Shown in pieces: positions 46,781 to 55,498 of a stretch of 64,000 nt of DNA. The position numbers were made by a program, and so were the translations under genes. The stretch covers positions 434,001 to 498,000 of the forward strand of contig NZ_VXDC01000001.1 in NCBI RefSeq assembly GCF_008711285.1, given 5' to 3'. The notes under the pieces were generated by a model that saw only the letters and a program-made list of their open reading frames with translations, was not told where the DNA came from and made no database searches. The DNA comes from Roseibium aquae (GTDB lineage: Bacteria; Pseudomonadota; Alphaproteobacteria; Rhizobiales; Stappiaceae). Each line of letters opens with the position of its first letter. Positions within the stretch are counted from its first letter, which is position 1.

Positions 46781-47274
46781 GCTTGAGCCTCTCCAAGGAC
46801 GGCAGGGCGTTCCAGATAAACGACCGCCTTGTCACCGTGATCGGCTTCTCCGATTTCGGTGAAACCGAGCCGTTTGTGGAACCGCAGCGATCCCGGGTTC
46901 GGCGGCCGGGTGTTCACTTCGCACACCAGGCTCCGGCCGGTCGGATCCACCGTTTGAAACACCGCCTGATACAGTTTCTCGCCGACTTTTTGGTTCCTCA
47001 TACTGTCATCTACGCAGATCCGGTCCGTGTAGGCGAACCGGGCGCGCATTTGACCGAGATGCCGGTAATTGCGGCTGTCATAGGCAAGACCCTCCGCAAG
47101 GCACAGCAGGAAACCGACAGGGCGATCCTGGGCGATGGCGACCGGACAGGCCAATGATTGCCGAATGAGTTGATGCAGGGCGTCTTCGGTCAGGTCGTTC
47201 ACGGCGGGAACAGCGGCGGTGTTCATCCTGCGAAGGGCAGGCAGGTCGGCTTCTTGAAATGGACGAATGAGCAT
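46777..47274 (-). CDS. GNAT family N-acetyltransferase
   Basis: The 165-residue protein has MLIRPFQEADLPALRRMN at the start, a variant acetyl-CoA-binding motif DSMRNQKVGEKLYQAVF, and the terminal CEVNTRPPNPGSLRFHKRLGF segment with the N-x-x-S-x-x-F/Y-H pattern. The substrate is unknown. It is translationally coupled to rlmJ, so a role in ribosomal protein or rRNA-linked modification is conceivable. The start at 47274 was chosen over 47307 from family fit. Confidence 0.85.
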   Translation of the reverse strand: MLIRPFQEADLPALRRMNTAAVPAVNDLTEDALHQLIRQSLACPVAIAQDRPVGFLLCLAEGLAYDSRNYRHLGQMRARFAYTDRICVDDSMRNQKVGEKLYQAVFQTVDPTGRSLVCEVNTRPPNPGSLRFHKRLGFTEIGEADHGDKAVVYLERPAVLGEAQA

Positions 47275-47469
47275 GGCGGATCGGTGCCGGATGAGGCTTT
47301 CTCGCAAAGATGAGGCTTTCTCGCAATAAGATCAGTGGGGCAGAACTCTCGGATGGGCAGGCTCGGATGGGCAAGACTGTGAACACGGCCCAGTTTGTCA
47401 CGGCGAACAGCCGGTGTGCCAAGGCGGACCCGGCAAAGTCGCCGGTCGCGCGTCAAGCAAGACGACAAT

Positions 47470-47509
47470 GGGCGCGCCCCAGGGGCATCAGACCACCCCC
47501 GGGGCGCCC
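47470..47509 (-). terminator. Probable terminator of the cold-shock-domain gene
   Basis: On the minus strand a long GC-rich stem, GGGCGCCCC with its partner GGGGCGCGCCC (imperfect), begins about 16 bases after the stop codon. It is followed by a weak T-tail (ATTGTCGTCTT). Confidence 0.5.
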
Positions 47510-47524
47510 ATCAATCTGGCAGTA

Positions 47525-48388
47525 TCAGTCGTCCAGGCCGGACGGCTCTTCGCCGGTCTCCGCAGCCGAGTCGTCGGCGACTTCCTGAAGGTTGACGGCT
47601 TTCGGACCCTTGCCGCGACGGTCGGGTTCCGTCTCGAAGGAGATCCGTTGCCCGCTGTCCAGCGTGGTCATTCCCGACCGCTCGACCGCCGAGATATGCA
47701 CAAACACGTCGGCCTCGCCGTCGTCCGGGGTAATGAAGCCGAAGCCCTTGTCGGACTTGAAGAACTTCACCGTGCCCGATTGGCGGGGACCGCGCTCGAC
47801 GGGCCCTCGGTCGTCAGGGCGGGGCCGCCGGGGGGCGCCGTCCTGCGCGCCGCGAAATCCGCCGCCGCCGCCTTCGCGTCCGCCAAAGCCGCCACCTTCA
47901 CGACCGCCGCCGTAGCCGCCATCGCGCGGGCCGCGAAACCCGCCGCCGCCACCGGCACCGCCGCCGCCATCGCGGCTGCCGCGGTATCCGCCACCGCCAT
48001 AACCGCCGCCTTCACGGCCGCCGCCATAACCGCCGCCCTCACGGCCACCGCCGTAACCGCCGCCTTCACGGCCGCCGCCGTAACCGCCGCCTTCGCGTCC
48101 ACCGCCGAAACCACCGCCTTCACGGCCGCCTCCGCCATATCCGCCATCGCGGCTGCCGCGGTATCCACCGCCGCCGCCGCCTTCACGACCGCTGCCGAAC
48201 CCGCCGTCCCGTGCGCCGCGATAACCACCATCGCGTCCGCCGCTGTTGTAACCACCGTCGTAGCCGCCTTCGGAGCCGCCACCAAAATCACCGCCGCCAA
48301 AGTCGCTGCCGAAGTCCTGCGGACCGCCGAACTCGCGCTTGCCGCCGCGCCGTCCACGCGAACGTCGGTCCGAATCGCCATCGTGCAT
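47525..48388 (-). CDS. Glycine/RGG-rich protein with C-terminal cold-shock domain
   Basis: The 287-residue protein has a charged start (1-20), a very glycine-rich region (21-180) with Arg, Tyr, Phe and Ser in RGG/YGG-like motifs, a proline/arginine linker (183-203), and a cold-shock domain at 205-270. RNP1 KGFGFITP is at 214-221 and RNP2 VFVHISA at 228-234. An acidic tail ends it. It should bind single-stranded RNA or DNA, and the low-complexity part could drive condensation or extra RNA contact. Typical bacterial Csp proteins are 66-70 residues. A weak AGGG lies upstream of the ATG. Confidence 0.88.
   Translation of the reverse strand: MHDGDSDRRSRGRRGGKREFGGPQDFGSDFGGGDFGGGSEGGYDGGYNSGGRDGGYRGARDGGFGSGREGGGGGGYRGSRDGGYGGGGREGGGFGGGREGGGYGGGREGGGYGGGREGGGYGGGREGGGYGGGGYRGSRDGGGGAGGGGGFRGPRDGGYGGGREGGGFGGREGGGGGFRGAQDGAPRRPRPDDRGPVERGPRQSGTVKFFKSDKGFGFITPDDGEADVFVHISAVERSGMTTLDSGQRISFETEPDRRGKGPKAVNLQEVADDSAAETGEEPSGLDD
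47993..48127 (-). repeat. Five tandem 27-bp units within the glycine-rich coding region
   Basis: Residues 88-132 are five copies of the nonapeptide GREGGG(Y/F)GG. At DNA level the units are 27 bp and differ only by a few third-position changes. This suggests recent expansion by slippage or unequal crossover. Confidence 0.85.
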
Positions 48389-48603
48389 GAGTAAGTCACC
48401 CTAATCTTGTGCCGGTCGCCTTGGGCACATAACCAATTGAATGCGCTCTACATTTTATCTTGAGCGCCGTCCCCGGACGTCATCTCGACCGTCCGTTCAA
48501 CTCCACAGGATTGGGGTGAAACAACCGTGCCGCATCCCGATCCAGTCCGCTGCACCTGTATCATGAGCCGAGAGCGTGAAAATCGCAAGAAAATCCTTGA
48601 TCC

Positions 48604-49698
48604 TCACTCTTCGGCGCGAGGTTGCGGAGGCCAGGTTGTGGTCCATGAGGCGAGGGGGGTGGCTTCGCCCGTGCATGCGGTGCTCGCGGCCTCTTCGGTC
48701 AAGGCGAAGTTGCCGCCATGCCAGGTCCACCGGTTCCAGACGCCGCACTCGCCAAGACCAGATCCACGAAACAGGCTTTCCAACTGGCGGGTCTTGGGAT
48801 GCCAGCGGACATTGTAAAGCAGGTCGGTGGCAACCGGTCCGTTTTCGGACATTCTCGCGAAATGCAGCTGGCTCACTTTTCCGTCCGGATTGGCGAGAAG
48901 GGCGATATACGGTGTGTTGTAGGCCGTTGGGGCGCCGCAGGGCAGCAGATAGAGGGTTGCATTTTCCTGCAGTTGGGCCAGGACAGCGTCGAGGCCCGCG
49001 AAAATCCCCGGGTCGATGTCCGAACAAAACCGGCCGTTGTCCCATCTCGCGGCAACCGCTGGCGGCAAGACATCCGGGCTTGGAATGGCGATGGCATTCG
49101 GGGCATCTGCCGGCGTTTCGTCTCCCGGATCCGTCAAGGCCGCTTGGGTCCCGGTCCGGTTCTGGCGGTCATCCATCCATTGGAATGCCGATGTCAAACC
49201 GGTCGTATTGACCACGATCTCTACCGGTTCGGGATTGACGGGCAGGCGGACAACCATGCTGCCCCCGGTCTTCATGGCCTGGAGCAGCATCTGGCTGGCC
49301 GGGCCGGTGGGATACCAGAACCCCTCGCCGCCAATCGGGCGAAACCCCGCCGGAACCTCAATGGAGGCCTGGATCTCCTTCAACTGGGCAACTGGAAGCT
49401 GCTCGATCACCGTGCCATCGACCGTTATCTCTATGGCGCCATCGGCATTCAATCCGGTGTTCGTGGTCATGCGGATCAGCGGCTGCGCGTCCGCCGGCCA
49501 GTCATGTATCACCCGCAAGTCCAGCCAGATGCTCTGGGCACGCACGAAACTGGAGGCCGTGCAAAGGCCGGTGTTGGAGCAATCGACCGACCAGCCATCG
49601 AACACGGGAAGCGCACGGGGTTCCTCGGCGAGAGCTGGAACGGCTGCCAGGGAGAAGGCCAACAGGACCGACAAGAAGTGCAGCTTCAATGGGATCAT
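48604..49698 (-). CDS. DUF1176 domain-containing secreted protein
   Basis: The 364-residue protein has a signal peptide (1-24, ending PALA-EEP). The C-terminal half carries the DUF1176 pattern, including LESLFRGSGLGECGVWNRWTW and FALTEEAASTACTG with conserved cysteines. The N-terminal half resembles the invasion-associated locus B type (VFDGWSVDCS). Its function is not known; it should be periplasmic. It is divergent from the metallo-hydrolase gene. Confidence 0.85.
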   Translation of the reverse strand: MIPLKLHFLSVLLAFSLAAVPALAEEPRALPVFDGWSVDCSNTGLCTASSFVRAQSIWLDLRVIHDWPADAQPLIRMTTNTGLNADGAIEITVDGTVIEQLPVAQLKEIQASIEVPAGFRPIGGEGFWYPTGPASQMLLQAMKTGGSMVVRLPVNPEPVEIVVNTTGLTSAFQWMDDRQNRTGTQAALTDPGDETPADAPNAIAIPSPDVLPPAVAARWDNGRFCSDIDPGIFAGLDAVLAQLQENATLYLLPCGAPTAYNTPYIALLANPDGKVSQLHFARMSENGPVATDLLYNVRWHPKTRQLESLFRGSGLGECGVWNRWTWHGGNFALTEEAASTACTGEATPLASWTTTWPPQPRAEE

Positions 49699-49848
49699 AA
49701 GAGATGCAGGTCCAGATTTGTGCGCCGGGTATTCAAATGCATTTCATTCTTGTACGAAATGCAATCGCGAAGGTGAAGCGGAACCGTGCCGCTGGTTCGA
49801 GTTTGTTCCGCCTTCGCCCGCCAACTTTTTAAGTAAAGGATCAGTATC

Positions 49849-50535
49849 TTGTCGCAATCGCACGGCGCGGGTTCCGCGCAAGGCCCGCTTGCGGGAGAGC
49901 CGCCGATCAGGATCATGGTGATCCCGGTCACGCCGTTCCAGCAAAACTGCACCCTTGTTTGGAACCCGGAAACCTTGCACGCCGCCGTTGTGGACCCGGG
50001 CGGAGACGTTCCGGCGATCCTCGATGCGATCAAGCAAACCGGTGCGAAGGTGCAGAAGATCGTTCTGACCCATGGCCATATAGACCACGTGGGTGGCGCG
50101 GCGGATCTCGCAGAAGCGCTTGGCGTCCCGGTCGAGGGCCCGCATGAGGCCGACCGCCCGCTGATTGAAAGGGTTGCCGACCAGGCCCGGCAATTCGGTT
50201 TGCCGGATGTCAAACCGGTTGAGCCCGATCTTTGGCTTTCCGACGGAGACACAATCGCCTTCGCGGACCGGATCTTCGAGGTGCTTCATTGTCCGGGGCA
50301 CGCGCCGGGCCATGTCGTTTTCTTCGATCGGGAGATGCGCATCGCCTTTTCCGGAGATGTGTTGTTCGCCGGGTCCATCGGGCGGACCGACCTGCCCGGC
50401 GGAAACCATGACGTACTGATATCGTCGATCAAGACCAAACTGCTGCCGCTCGGCGACGATGTGTCGTTCATACCCGGGCACGGCCCGGCCTCGACAATCG
50501 GACAGGAGCGGCAGACAAACCCGTTTTTGAAGTAG
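49849..50535 (+). CDS. Metallo-beta-lactamase-fold hydrolase (glyoxalase II-like)
   Basis: The 228-residue protein has the metal motif THGHIDHVGG, the third ligand site HCPGHAPGHVVF, SGDVLFAGSIGRTDLPGG, and the final His in IPGHGPAST. This is the YcbL/glyoxalase II-like group, acting on thioesters such as S-lactoylglutathione. The start appears to be TTG at 49849, with AAAGGAT upstream; no ATG is suitably placed before the domain. Confidence 0.9.
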   Translation: MSQSHGAGSAQGPLAGEPPIRIMVIPVTPFQQNCTLVWNPETLHAAVVDPGGDVPAILDAIKQTGAKVQKIVLTHGHIDHVGGAADLAEALGVPVEGPHEADRPLIERVADQARQFGLPDVKPVEPDLWLSDGDTIAFADRIFEVLHCPGHAPGHVVFFDREMRIAFSGDVLFAGSIGRTDLPGGNHDVLISSIKTKLLPLGDDVSFIPGHGPASTIGQERQTNPFLK

Positions 50536-50580
50536 GGAGCCAATGTACTCCAGCCGCTTGCAGGCACCGCGCCAGACCAC

Positions 50581-51573
50581 TCAGAGCAAAGACTTGAGTT
50601 CTTCCAAACGGTCGTTCACGAGCCAGCCGTAATAGTTCTCGCGCGGCCACGCGCGCCCGCTTCGGCGGAAGGCGGCCGCGCGGTCCCATGGGTCGCCGAC
50701 ATTGTAAAGGGTCGCGGTCAGGCCGGGGTTCTTTGAAATGTCGACATTCGCCACCGTCTTGTAGGCTTCGATCGCATCCTGGATCACGGCTGCCATGTAA
50801 TGAAGCGAGATGTTGGGATCCATCGCGGCCCTGTAGACTTCGCCTGCATTGGCGGCATCCAGCTTGCGGTTGGCGCTTTGGCTGGCGACCCGATCCGTCA
50901 TTTTCAACACCGTCAGCGGGCTGAGCTGGCCAAACCCGAAGCTTTGACCGGCGAACAAGGGCTGAAAGAACGTTTCGTTGAAGTTCCTGTTGGGAAAGCG
51001 GCGGTCGTCGACGGTCTTGTTTCGAAAACTCTTTTCCCAGACTTTCTCATAGCAGGACCAGAGCGTGTTGCTGGTCTTGGAATTCGTCCGGCAGTCCTCG
51101 AACTGGGGGCGTTTGACGAACTCTTCGACATGCTCGCCGCCATGGGAGAAACTGATATCGATCCCCGCATAGGCCAGCGCCTTGATGTAATAGGACTGGG
51201 CGCTGTCGAGGCTGTTGAAATTGTAGGTATGCTCACCGACGATGGCCCCGATCATGTGGATAGGGTCGATGCTATACCGGTTGGAGATCTGCTTGATCGA
51301 CCGCATGAGCCGCTTGTCGCGGCGCAGAACGTCCAGAACGCGTTCGAATTTCTGGTCGTAGGTGGCTTGGCTGGCGGCCGTTCGGCGCGCCGAGGCAAAC
51401 GGAATGGCCGGCTGGGTCCGGTAGCGGTTGCCCTCCGGTACCGTGCGCAGTGCCGCAGCATGAGCCGCCGGCGGGTCGAAAAAGCCCGAGAGGGAAGGTT
51501 GAAACCCCAAGCCAAGGATCCCGGCCAATGCTGCCATGCATTGTGCTGTCCGCCTCATCCATGTCTTGATCAT
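50581..51573 (-). CDS. DUF1402 family secreted protein, lytic-transglycosylase-like
   Basis: The 330-residue protein has a signal peptide (about 1-40) and a core with MIGAIVGEHTYNFN, FGFGQLSPLTVLKMTD and LHYMAAVIQDAIEAY. These three segments follow the order of goose-lysozyme/Slt active sites (the Glu in GEHTYN would be catalytic). The family is DUF1402, found mainly in alphaproteobacteria. Cell-wall cleavage is inferred, not shown. Confidence 0.8.
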   Translation of the reverse strand: MIKTWMRRTAQCMAALAGILGLGFQPSLSGFFDPPAAHAAALRTVPEGNRYRTQPAIPFASARRTAASQATYDQKFERVLDVLRRDKRLMRSIKQISNRYSIDPIHMIGAIVGEHTYNFNSLDSAQSYYIKALAYAGIDISFSHGGEHVEEFVKRPQFEDCRTNSKTSNTLWSCYEKVWEKSFRNKTVDDRRFPNRNFNETFFQPLFAGQSFGFGQLSPLTVLKMTDRVASQSANRKLDAANAGEVYRAAMDPNISLHYMAAVIQDAIEAYKTVANVDISKNPGLTATLYNVGDPWDRAAAFRRSGRAWPRENYYGWLVNDRLEELKSLL

Positions 51574-51852
51574 GCTTGATCTCCACGCCTTCGGCGCTGG
51601 TTAGTAGAGATCTTGCGGGTGCCGCGCAAGCGGATCCGGCCGCTTATGAGCTAAAATTTCCGTGTGTTGCTTACCGGTTTTCTCCCGTTGGCCCATGGCA
51701 GGACTGGTGTCCGCAAAGGCCGCAGCAACCGGCGCAAGAACGGAAAAGCCCGGTGGCAAGGAACGTGTGAGCAGCACCGTATGACAAGGCACTGCGTACC
51801 CGTGCAAGGTCTGGCCGCTGAGGACGAAGTACCGGCGCCCGATCGCGCTGCA

Positions 51853-52224
51853 TCAAGGCTTTGGTGGGCGCGTCACGAGGCCGGCGCGCAGGCGGACCGC
51901 TTTCGGAACGCCCATTTCATCGAAAAACGCCGTATGTGTGCGAAAGCCGCAAAGCTCTCTTTGGATCATCACATGCCAAACGGCTTCGCCCGCTTCCTGA
52001 AGCAGGATGTCATAGGTCTCATCCTGCGGATCGCCTGGGTCCGCGGGATTATAAGCGCGGAGCCTGGTCAGAGCGGTTTCCAGCTTCTTGTTCAACCGGG
52101 TCAGGGTGGAGACCTTTTGCTCCAGGATTTCCTGATCCAGAACCGAAGCCAGCGGATCGGCCGAGAACGTGTTTGTCGATTTCGGCGGCCGGACACTCAC
52201 AGCAGTTTCACCCGTTCCGTGCAC
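51853..52224 (-). CDS. Small conserved protein, possibly DUF6665
   Basis: The 123-residue product has a disordered N-terminus, a coiled-coil-like helix (EILEQKVSTLTRLNKKLETAL), and a second helix (EAGEAVWHVMIQRELCGFR). I recall similar small alphaproteobacterial proteins, but the family name is uncertain. The frame starts with GTG at 52224 and overlaps the transporter gene by 17 bases. It is probably the last gene of that operon. Confidence 0.6.
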   Translation of the reverse strand: MHGTGETAVSVRPPKSTNTFSADPLASVLDQEILEQKVSTLTRLNKKLETALTRLRAYNPADPGDPQDETYDILLQEAGEAVWHVMIQRELCGFRTHTAFFDEMGVPKAVRLRAGLVTRPPKP

Positions 52225-53560
52225 TTTCGGCGTTCCACCCTGCCACTCCGGGAGCCAGCGGGCGATCCAGGGAGATCTTGGATTCGGCGATGAGCAGCCA
52301 GAAGAGCGTCAGGGTCTTCAAAAGGCAAGGCACGACCGCGTAAGCGACGCTCAGGGACAGATCCAGTACCGGGGTCATCTGTCCACCGGGCTCGTAGCCA
52401 ATCAGGCCAAGAGCGGGCAGGGCAAGACCGGTGGCCAGGGCCAGGGCGGCCTTCGAGATCAAGGTCAGGAACGAGAAAAACTTGGCGGCTTCACCCTGAC
52501 GATCCTCCTTGTGGATGTGATCGGCCAGGATCGAGGGAGGCAACGCCAGATCGGCGCCAAGCGCCAATCCGGACAGGGTGCAAACGGCGGCAAACGCATA
52601 GATATCGCCATCTCCCAGGAGCGCTGCCCATATGAAGGTCAAAATGGCGACGCCCATGGATATGGCCCAGGTCCGGATCTTGCCGAATACCCGCGCGACC
52701 CGCTCCCAGACTATCATCGATACCGCGCCTGACAGAAAATAAAGCAACAGGAACAGACCGGTGTAGCTTTCCGCGCCGAGACGGTCGCGAATGAAGAAAA
52801 GCACGAGAACGGCGGGTATCGCGCTTGCGAAGGTGTTGAGAAGGCTGAGCAGAAAGAACCGCCGCCGCCACGGGTCGGACACGATCAATCCCCATGACAG
52901 GGACTGGGTTCCCGGTTTTGGCCGCGAAAGATCTGCGGTCTTCAGCCATATCAGGAGCAGGACCGTTCCGGCGAGCAGGACCGGAATGTATATGATGGAC
53001 AAAAGATGAAAGGCGCGTGCGGGGTCCGTCTGCTGGCCGAGAACCGCCGGGCTGATCGAGGCGACGACGAGGCCGAGCAAAGCCAGGGCTTCCCGCCAGC
53101 CGGTAACCTTCGTTCTGTCATCCGTCGAGGTGCGCCACACGCCGCCGAGCGTTTGAAGGTTGATTGTGACGACCGAAAACCCCGTTGTGCAGATGAAAAC
53201 AGCCACTGCGAACCATGTCAGTGTGTGTGCCGGGTCGGGATGGAAGATCATCCAGAAGCCAGTCCCAAGCAAGATCGCGCCCAGGATGATGATCCCGGCG
53301 CGGGCCCGGTGAAAGCGGTCACTGAGGGCGCCGATCAGCGGGTCCTGCAGCGCATCGACAACCCGAAGGCCAAGCAATACGAGGCCAAGGGAAGTGATCG
53401 AGGATCCCATGGTGACCGCGTAGAAATCGGGTGCATGGAGGTAGACGGGAAGCCCGGCAAAGGCCAGGGGGAACGCCATGAAGCTGTAAAGCAGCAGCGC
53501 CGGTATCCTGACCGGCGCGCAAACGCTCTCCGGCTGCTGCGATCCGTCTGGCGCGTTCAT
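52208..53560 (-). CDS. MFS transporter, GPH (glycoside-pentoside-hexuronide) cation-symporter type
   Basis: The 450-residue protein has 12 predicted helices. LRVVDALQDPLIGALSDR after helix 2 and the later GDGDIYAFAAVCTLSGLALGADLA region match the GPH family. Sugar transport is the usual annotation. Homologues in alphaproteobacteria also sit beside chalcone-isomerase-like and lipid-modifying genes and are not sugar carriers with certainty. The ATG at 53560 shares a base with the stop codon of the upstream gene, so they are coupled. Confidence 0.83.
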   Translation of the reverse strand: MNAPDGSQQPESVCAPVRIPALLLYSFMAFPLAFAGLPVYLHAPDFYAVTMGSSITSLGLVLLGLRVVDALQDPLIGALSDRFHRARAGIIILGAILLGTGFWMIFHPDPAHTLTWFAVAVFICTTGFSVVTINLQTLGGVWRTSTDDRTKVTGWREALALLGLVVASISPAVLGQQTDPARAFHLLSIIYIPVLLAGTVLLLIWLKTADLSRPKPGTQSLSWGLIVSDPWRRRFFLLSLLNTFASAIPAVLVLFFIRDRLGAESYTGLFLLLYFLSGAVSMIVWERVARVFGKIRTWAISMGVAILTFIWAALLGDGDIYAFAAVCTLSGLALGADLALPPSILADHIHKEDRQGEAAKFFSFLTLISKAALALATGLALPALGLIGYEPGGQMTPVLDLSLSVAYAVVPCLLKTLTLFWLLIAESKISLDRPLAPGVAGWNAESARNG

Positions 53561-54123
53561 CAAGACGAGGCTCCGACCAACCGGGCTCTGAGCTCCGGGT
53601 TCCGGGTGTTGTTCCCGAGCCATATGGAGAAGAAGCGCTCCGTGAACTCGCTCTCATCGATGCGGCCGATAAGCCGGTCGCCGAAATAGAACAAAGTGCC
53701 GCCATCGGCAGTGCGGACCCCGGTGATCGACTGGCCGGATTTGACGTTGGGAAGGATCTTGGTGAGTTGGTCACCCCAGCGGTCGAGATTTGCCTGGTTT
53801 CTGAAGCCTTGGCGCTGGATTTCCTTGATGGTCTCCCTGGCGATCGCGTCGCCGGGAAAATCGCGAAGATAGGTGAGCTGAAGGGCAAACGCGCTTTTCG
53901 GATCGTACCGTCCGTTGGGCGCGTAGAGCTTTGCGTCGAACACGCGGAACCCGAGGATCCGCAAGCGACCTTCGCCGACCAGTTCGGCCGCCGGAACGGT
54001 TCGTGCGGCCGCGCCGAGGTCGGCCAGGGCTGGCGCGACAAAGGTCAGGCTGCCGGCGAACCCCGCCGCAATCATCGTCCGCGTCGCTGCGCGGCCGGCT
54101 CGCCATATCATCGTCCAAGTCAT
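53560..54123 (-). CDS. Chalcone-isomerase-like secreted protein
   Basis: The 187-residue protein has a signal peptide (ending VAPALA). Its core pattern RLRILGFRVFDAKLYAPNGRY, AFALQLTYLRDFPGDAIARETIKEI, SGQSITG, GTLFYFGDRLIGRI and FTERFFSIWLG matches the bacterial chalcone-isomerase fold. The plant catalytic residues are not evident, so flavonoid chemistry is unlikely. Family members bind fatty acids. The gene is translationally coupled to the transporter. Confidence 0.83.
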   Translation of the reverse strand: MTWTMIWRAGRAATRTMIAAGFAGSLTFVAPALADLGAAARTVPAAELVGEGRLRILGFRVFDAKLYAPNGRYDPKSAFALQLTYLRDFPGDAIARETIKEIQRQGFRNQANLDRWGDQLTKILPNVKSGQSITGVRTADGGTLFYFGDRLIGRIDESEFTERFFSIWLGNNTRNPELRARLVGASS

Positions 54124-54289
54124 CGAAACCCATCTCCAGTGTCTGATGGCCTTCGATACGATGATATCAGATCTACGGATTATCACCGATGGGGTCCCCG
54201 CACTCACTCATCCGTGAACGCGGGGCGTTTATTCATGTCCATGGGGCCGGAGAGTGCCATCCGAAGACTGGCGCCGATCCGCCGTTTCC

Positions 54290-54997
54290 TCAGTTCAAAG
54301 CCGCGTTGAACTTGTCACGCGCCGCTTTTCCTGCCTCGCTGTTTTCAAAGCAGATATGCAGCGAATGCTCGGCGAGCAGGGTGTCATTGAAGCTCAGCGT
54401 ACCGGCGACCTTGGCCACTTCCGGGTCATTTTTTGCCAGATGCTCGAACACAAGCCGGTCCACGACACCCGCATCGGCGCGCGAACCTGCCACTTTCAGG
54501 ATGTTCTGAGCATCGTCGTCGGCCATTTCGGCTGAAATGTCCCCGGCGGCCACCATCGCATCAAACTGTTCTTCGTTTGTGTAACCGCGGACCACGCCAA
54601 TCGTGTAGGCCTTGAGGTCGTCATGAGTGGACCATGTGATGGGACTATCAGCGCGTTGGATGAAACCGACCGGGCTGGTGCCGAAAGAGGCCGAATAGAG
54701 GCACCGCGCACCGCCATTGTCCACATCATCGGCAGCTGAGTAATACTCTGGATAAACGCCGATCCAGTTCGGATCTTTCTCGGCCAGATTGATGGCACGG
54801 TTCCAGGGAAATACCTGAACGCTCGCCTCGATCCCGGCCTTCTTGAAAGTGGCGATGACTGCTTCGGAACTTGCTCCCGACCCGTCGGACATTACGTAAG
54901 GCGGCCACTCCAAAGTGGTGAGCTGAAGACTTTCCGCCTGGGCTGACGCGACAACCGCCGATGCTGCAAGTCCTGCGACAATGGCCAATGTTTTCAT
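54290..54997 (-). CDS. Periplasmic amino-acid-binding-type protein (SBP family 3)
   Basis: The 235-residue protein has a signal peptide (1-21, ending ASAQA) and the family-3 solute-binding pattern: LTTLEWPPYV, VIATFKKAGIEASVQVFPWNRAI, YTIGVVRGYTNEE, and GVVDRLVFEHLA. The EWPPY segment matches PaaT-like orphan proteins that sense or bind amino acids. No ABC permease or ATPase genes are next to it, so it may be an orphan. Confidence 0.85.
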   Translation of the reverse strand: MKTLAIVAGLAASAVVASAQAESLQLTTLEWPPYVMSDGSGASSEAVIATFKKAGIEASVQVFPWNRAINLAEKDPNWIGVYPEYYSAADDVDNGGARCLYSASFGTSPVGFIQRADSPITWSTHDDLKAYTIGVVRGYTNEEQFDAMVAAGDISAEMADDDAQNILKVAGSRADAGVVDRLVFEHLAKNDPEVAKVAGTLSFNDTLLAEHSLHICFENSEAGKAARDKFNAALN

Positions 54998-55498
54998 GTG
55001 TTCGTCACCTTTCACCGATGTAAATGTTCGCGCGGTCTTTTCCAAACCGGTAGCGAAGACGTATGACATCTGCATGTCGAGATGAAATTAACCGGACGTC
55101 GGTTGGTAAAAGGTTATGAACTTAAACGCGTTTCTGCATTATCATGAACGAATTGATACTGGAAAAACTGCCTCTTCCTGATGGGTTCAATTATCATTTG
55201 TATTTTTACCTATTCGATGCACCTAGTGCGCTGTGCCGGGCGGGCCGGCAAAAGCCAGGTTCCAAGCACGCGGTTCCGGTTCCGCGGGCAAGTTGCGGTG
55301 ACCGTCGACCGTGCGATCGTCACTCTCGACAATACTTTTTAACTATTTTCGGCTGTCGGCCTGTGAATCCTGCGGGGAGCGCGCGATTCCTTTTGCACTC
55401 CGGTGCGATTTGCCTTTTACTTTTCGTCAACGTTGTGAGGTTTGCGGCCAGCGAACCCATCCGCTTGGGAAGTGACTTGGGAAGTGAGAGGACGAGTA
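54998..55498. other. Intergenic region without a supported gene
   Basis: This AT-richer stretch lies between the start of the solute-binding protein gene and the coiled-coil gene. It should hold both divergent promoters. The only ordered elements seen are a short AAACGCGTTT palindrome near 55125 and the AGAGGA ribosome-binding site just before 55499. Open frames here have poor coding character. Confidence 0.5.

Noticed and set aside
47414..48394. 326-codon plus-strand frame rich in Ala and Thr
   Set aside because: It is the mirror of the glycine-rich repeats of the cold-shock-domain gene; composition comes from the repeats.
51574..51852. 68-codon minus-strand frame at 51601-51807
   Set aside because: It has no ribosome-binding site or recognisable domain; the gap is treated as non-coding.
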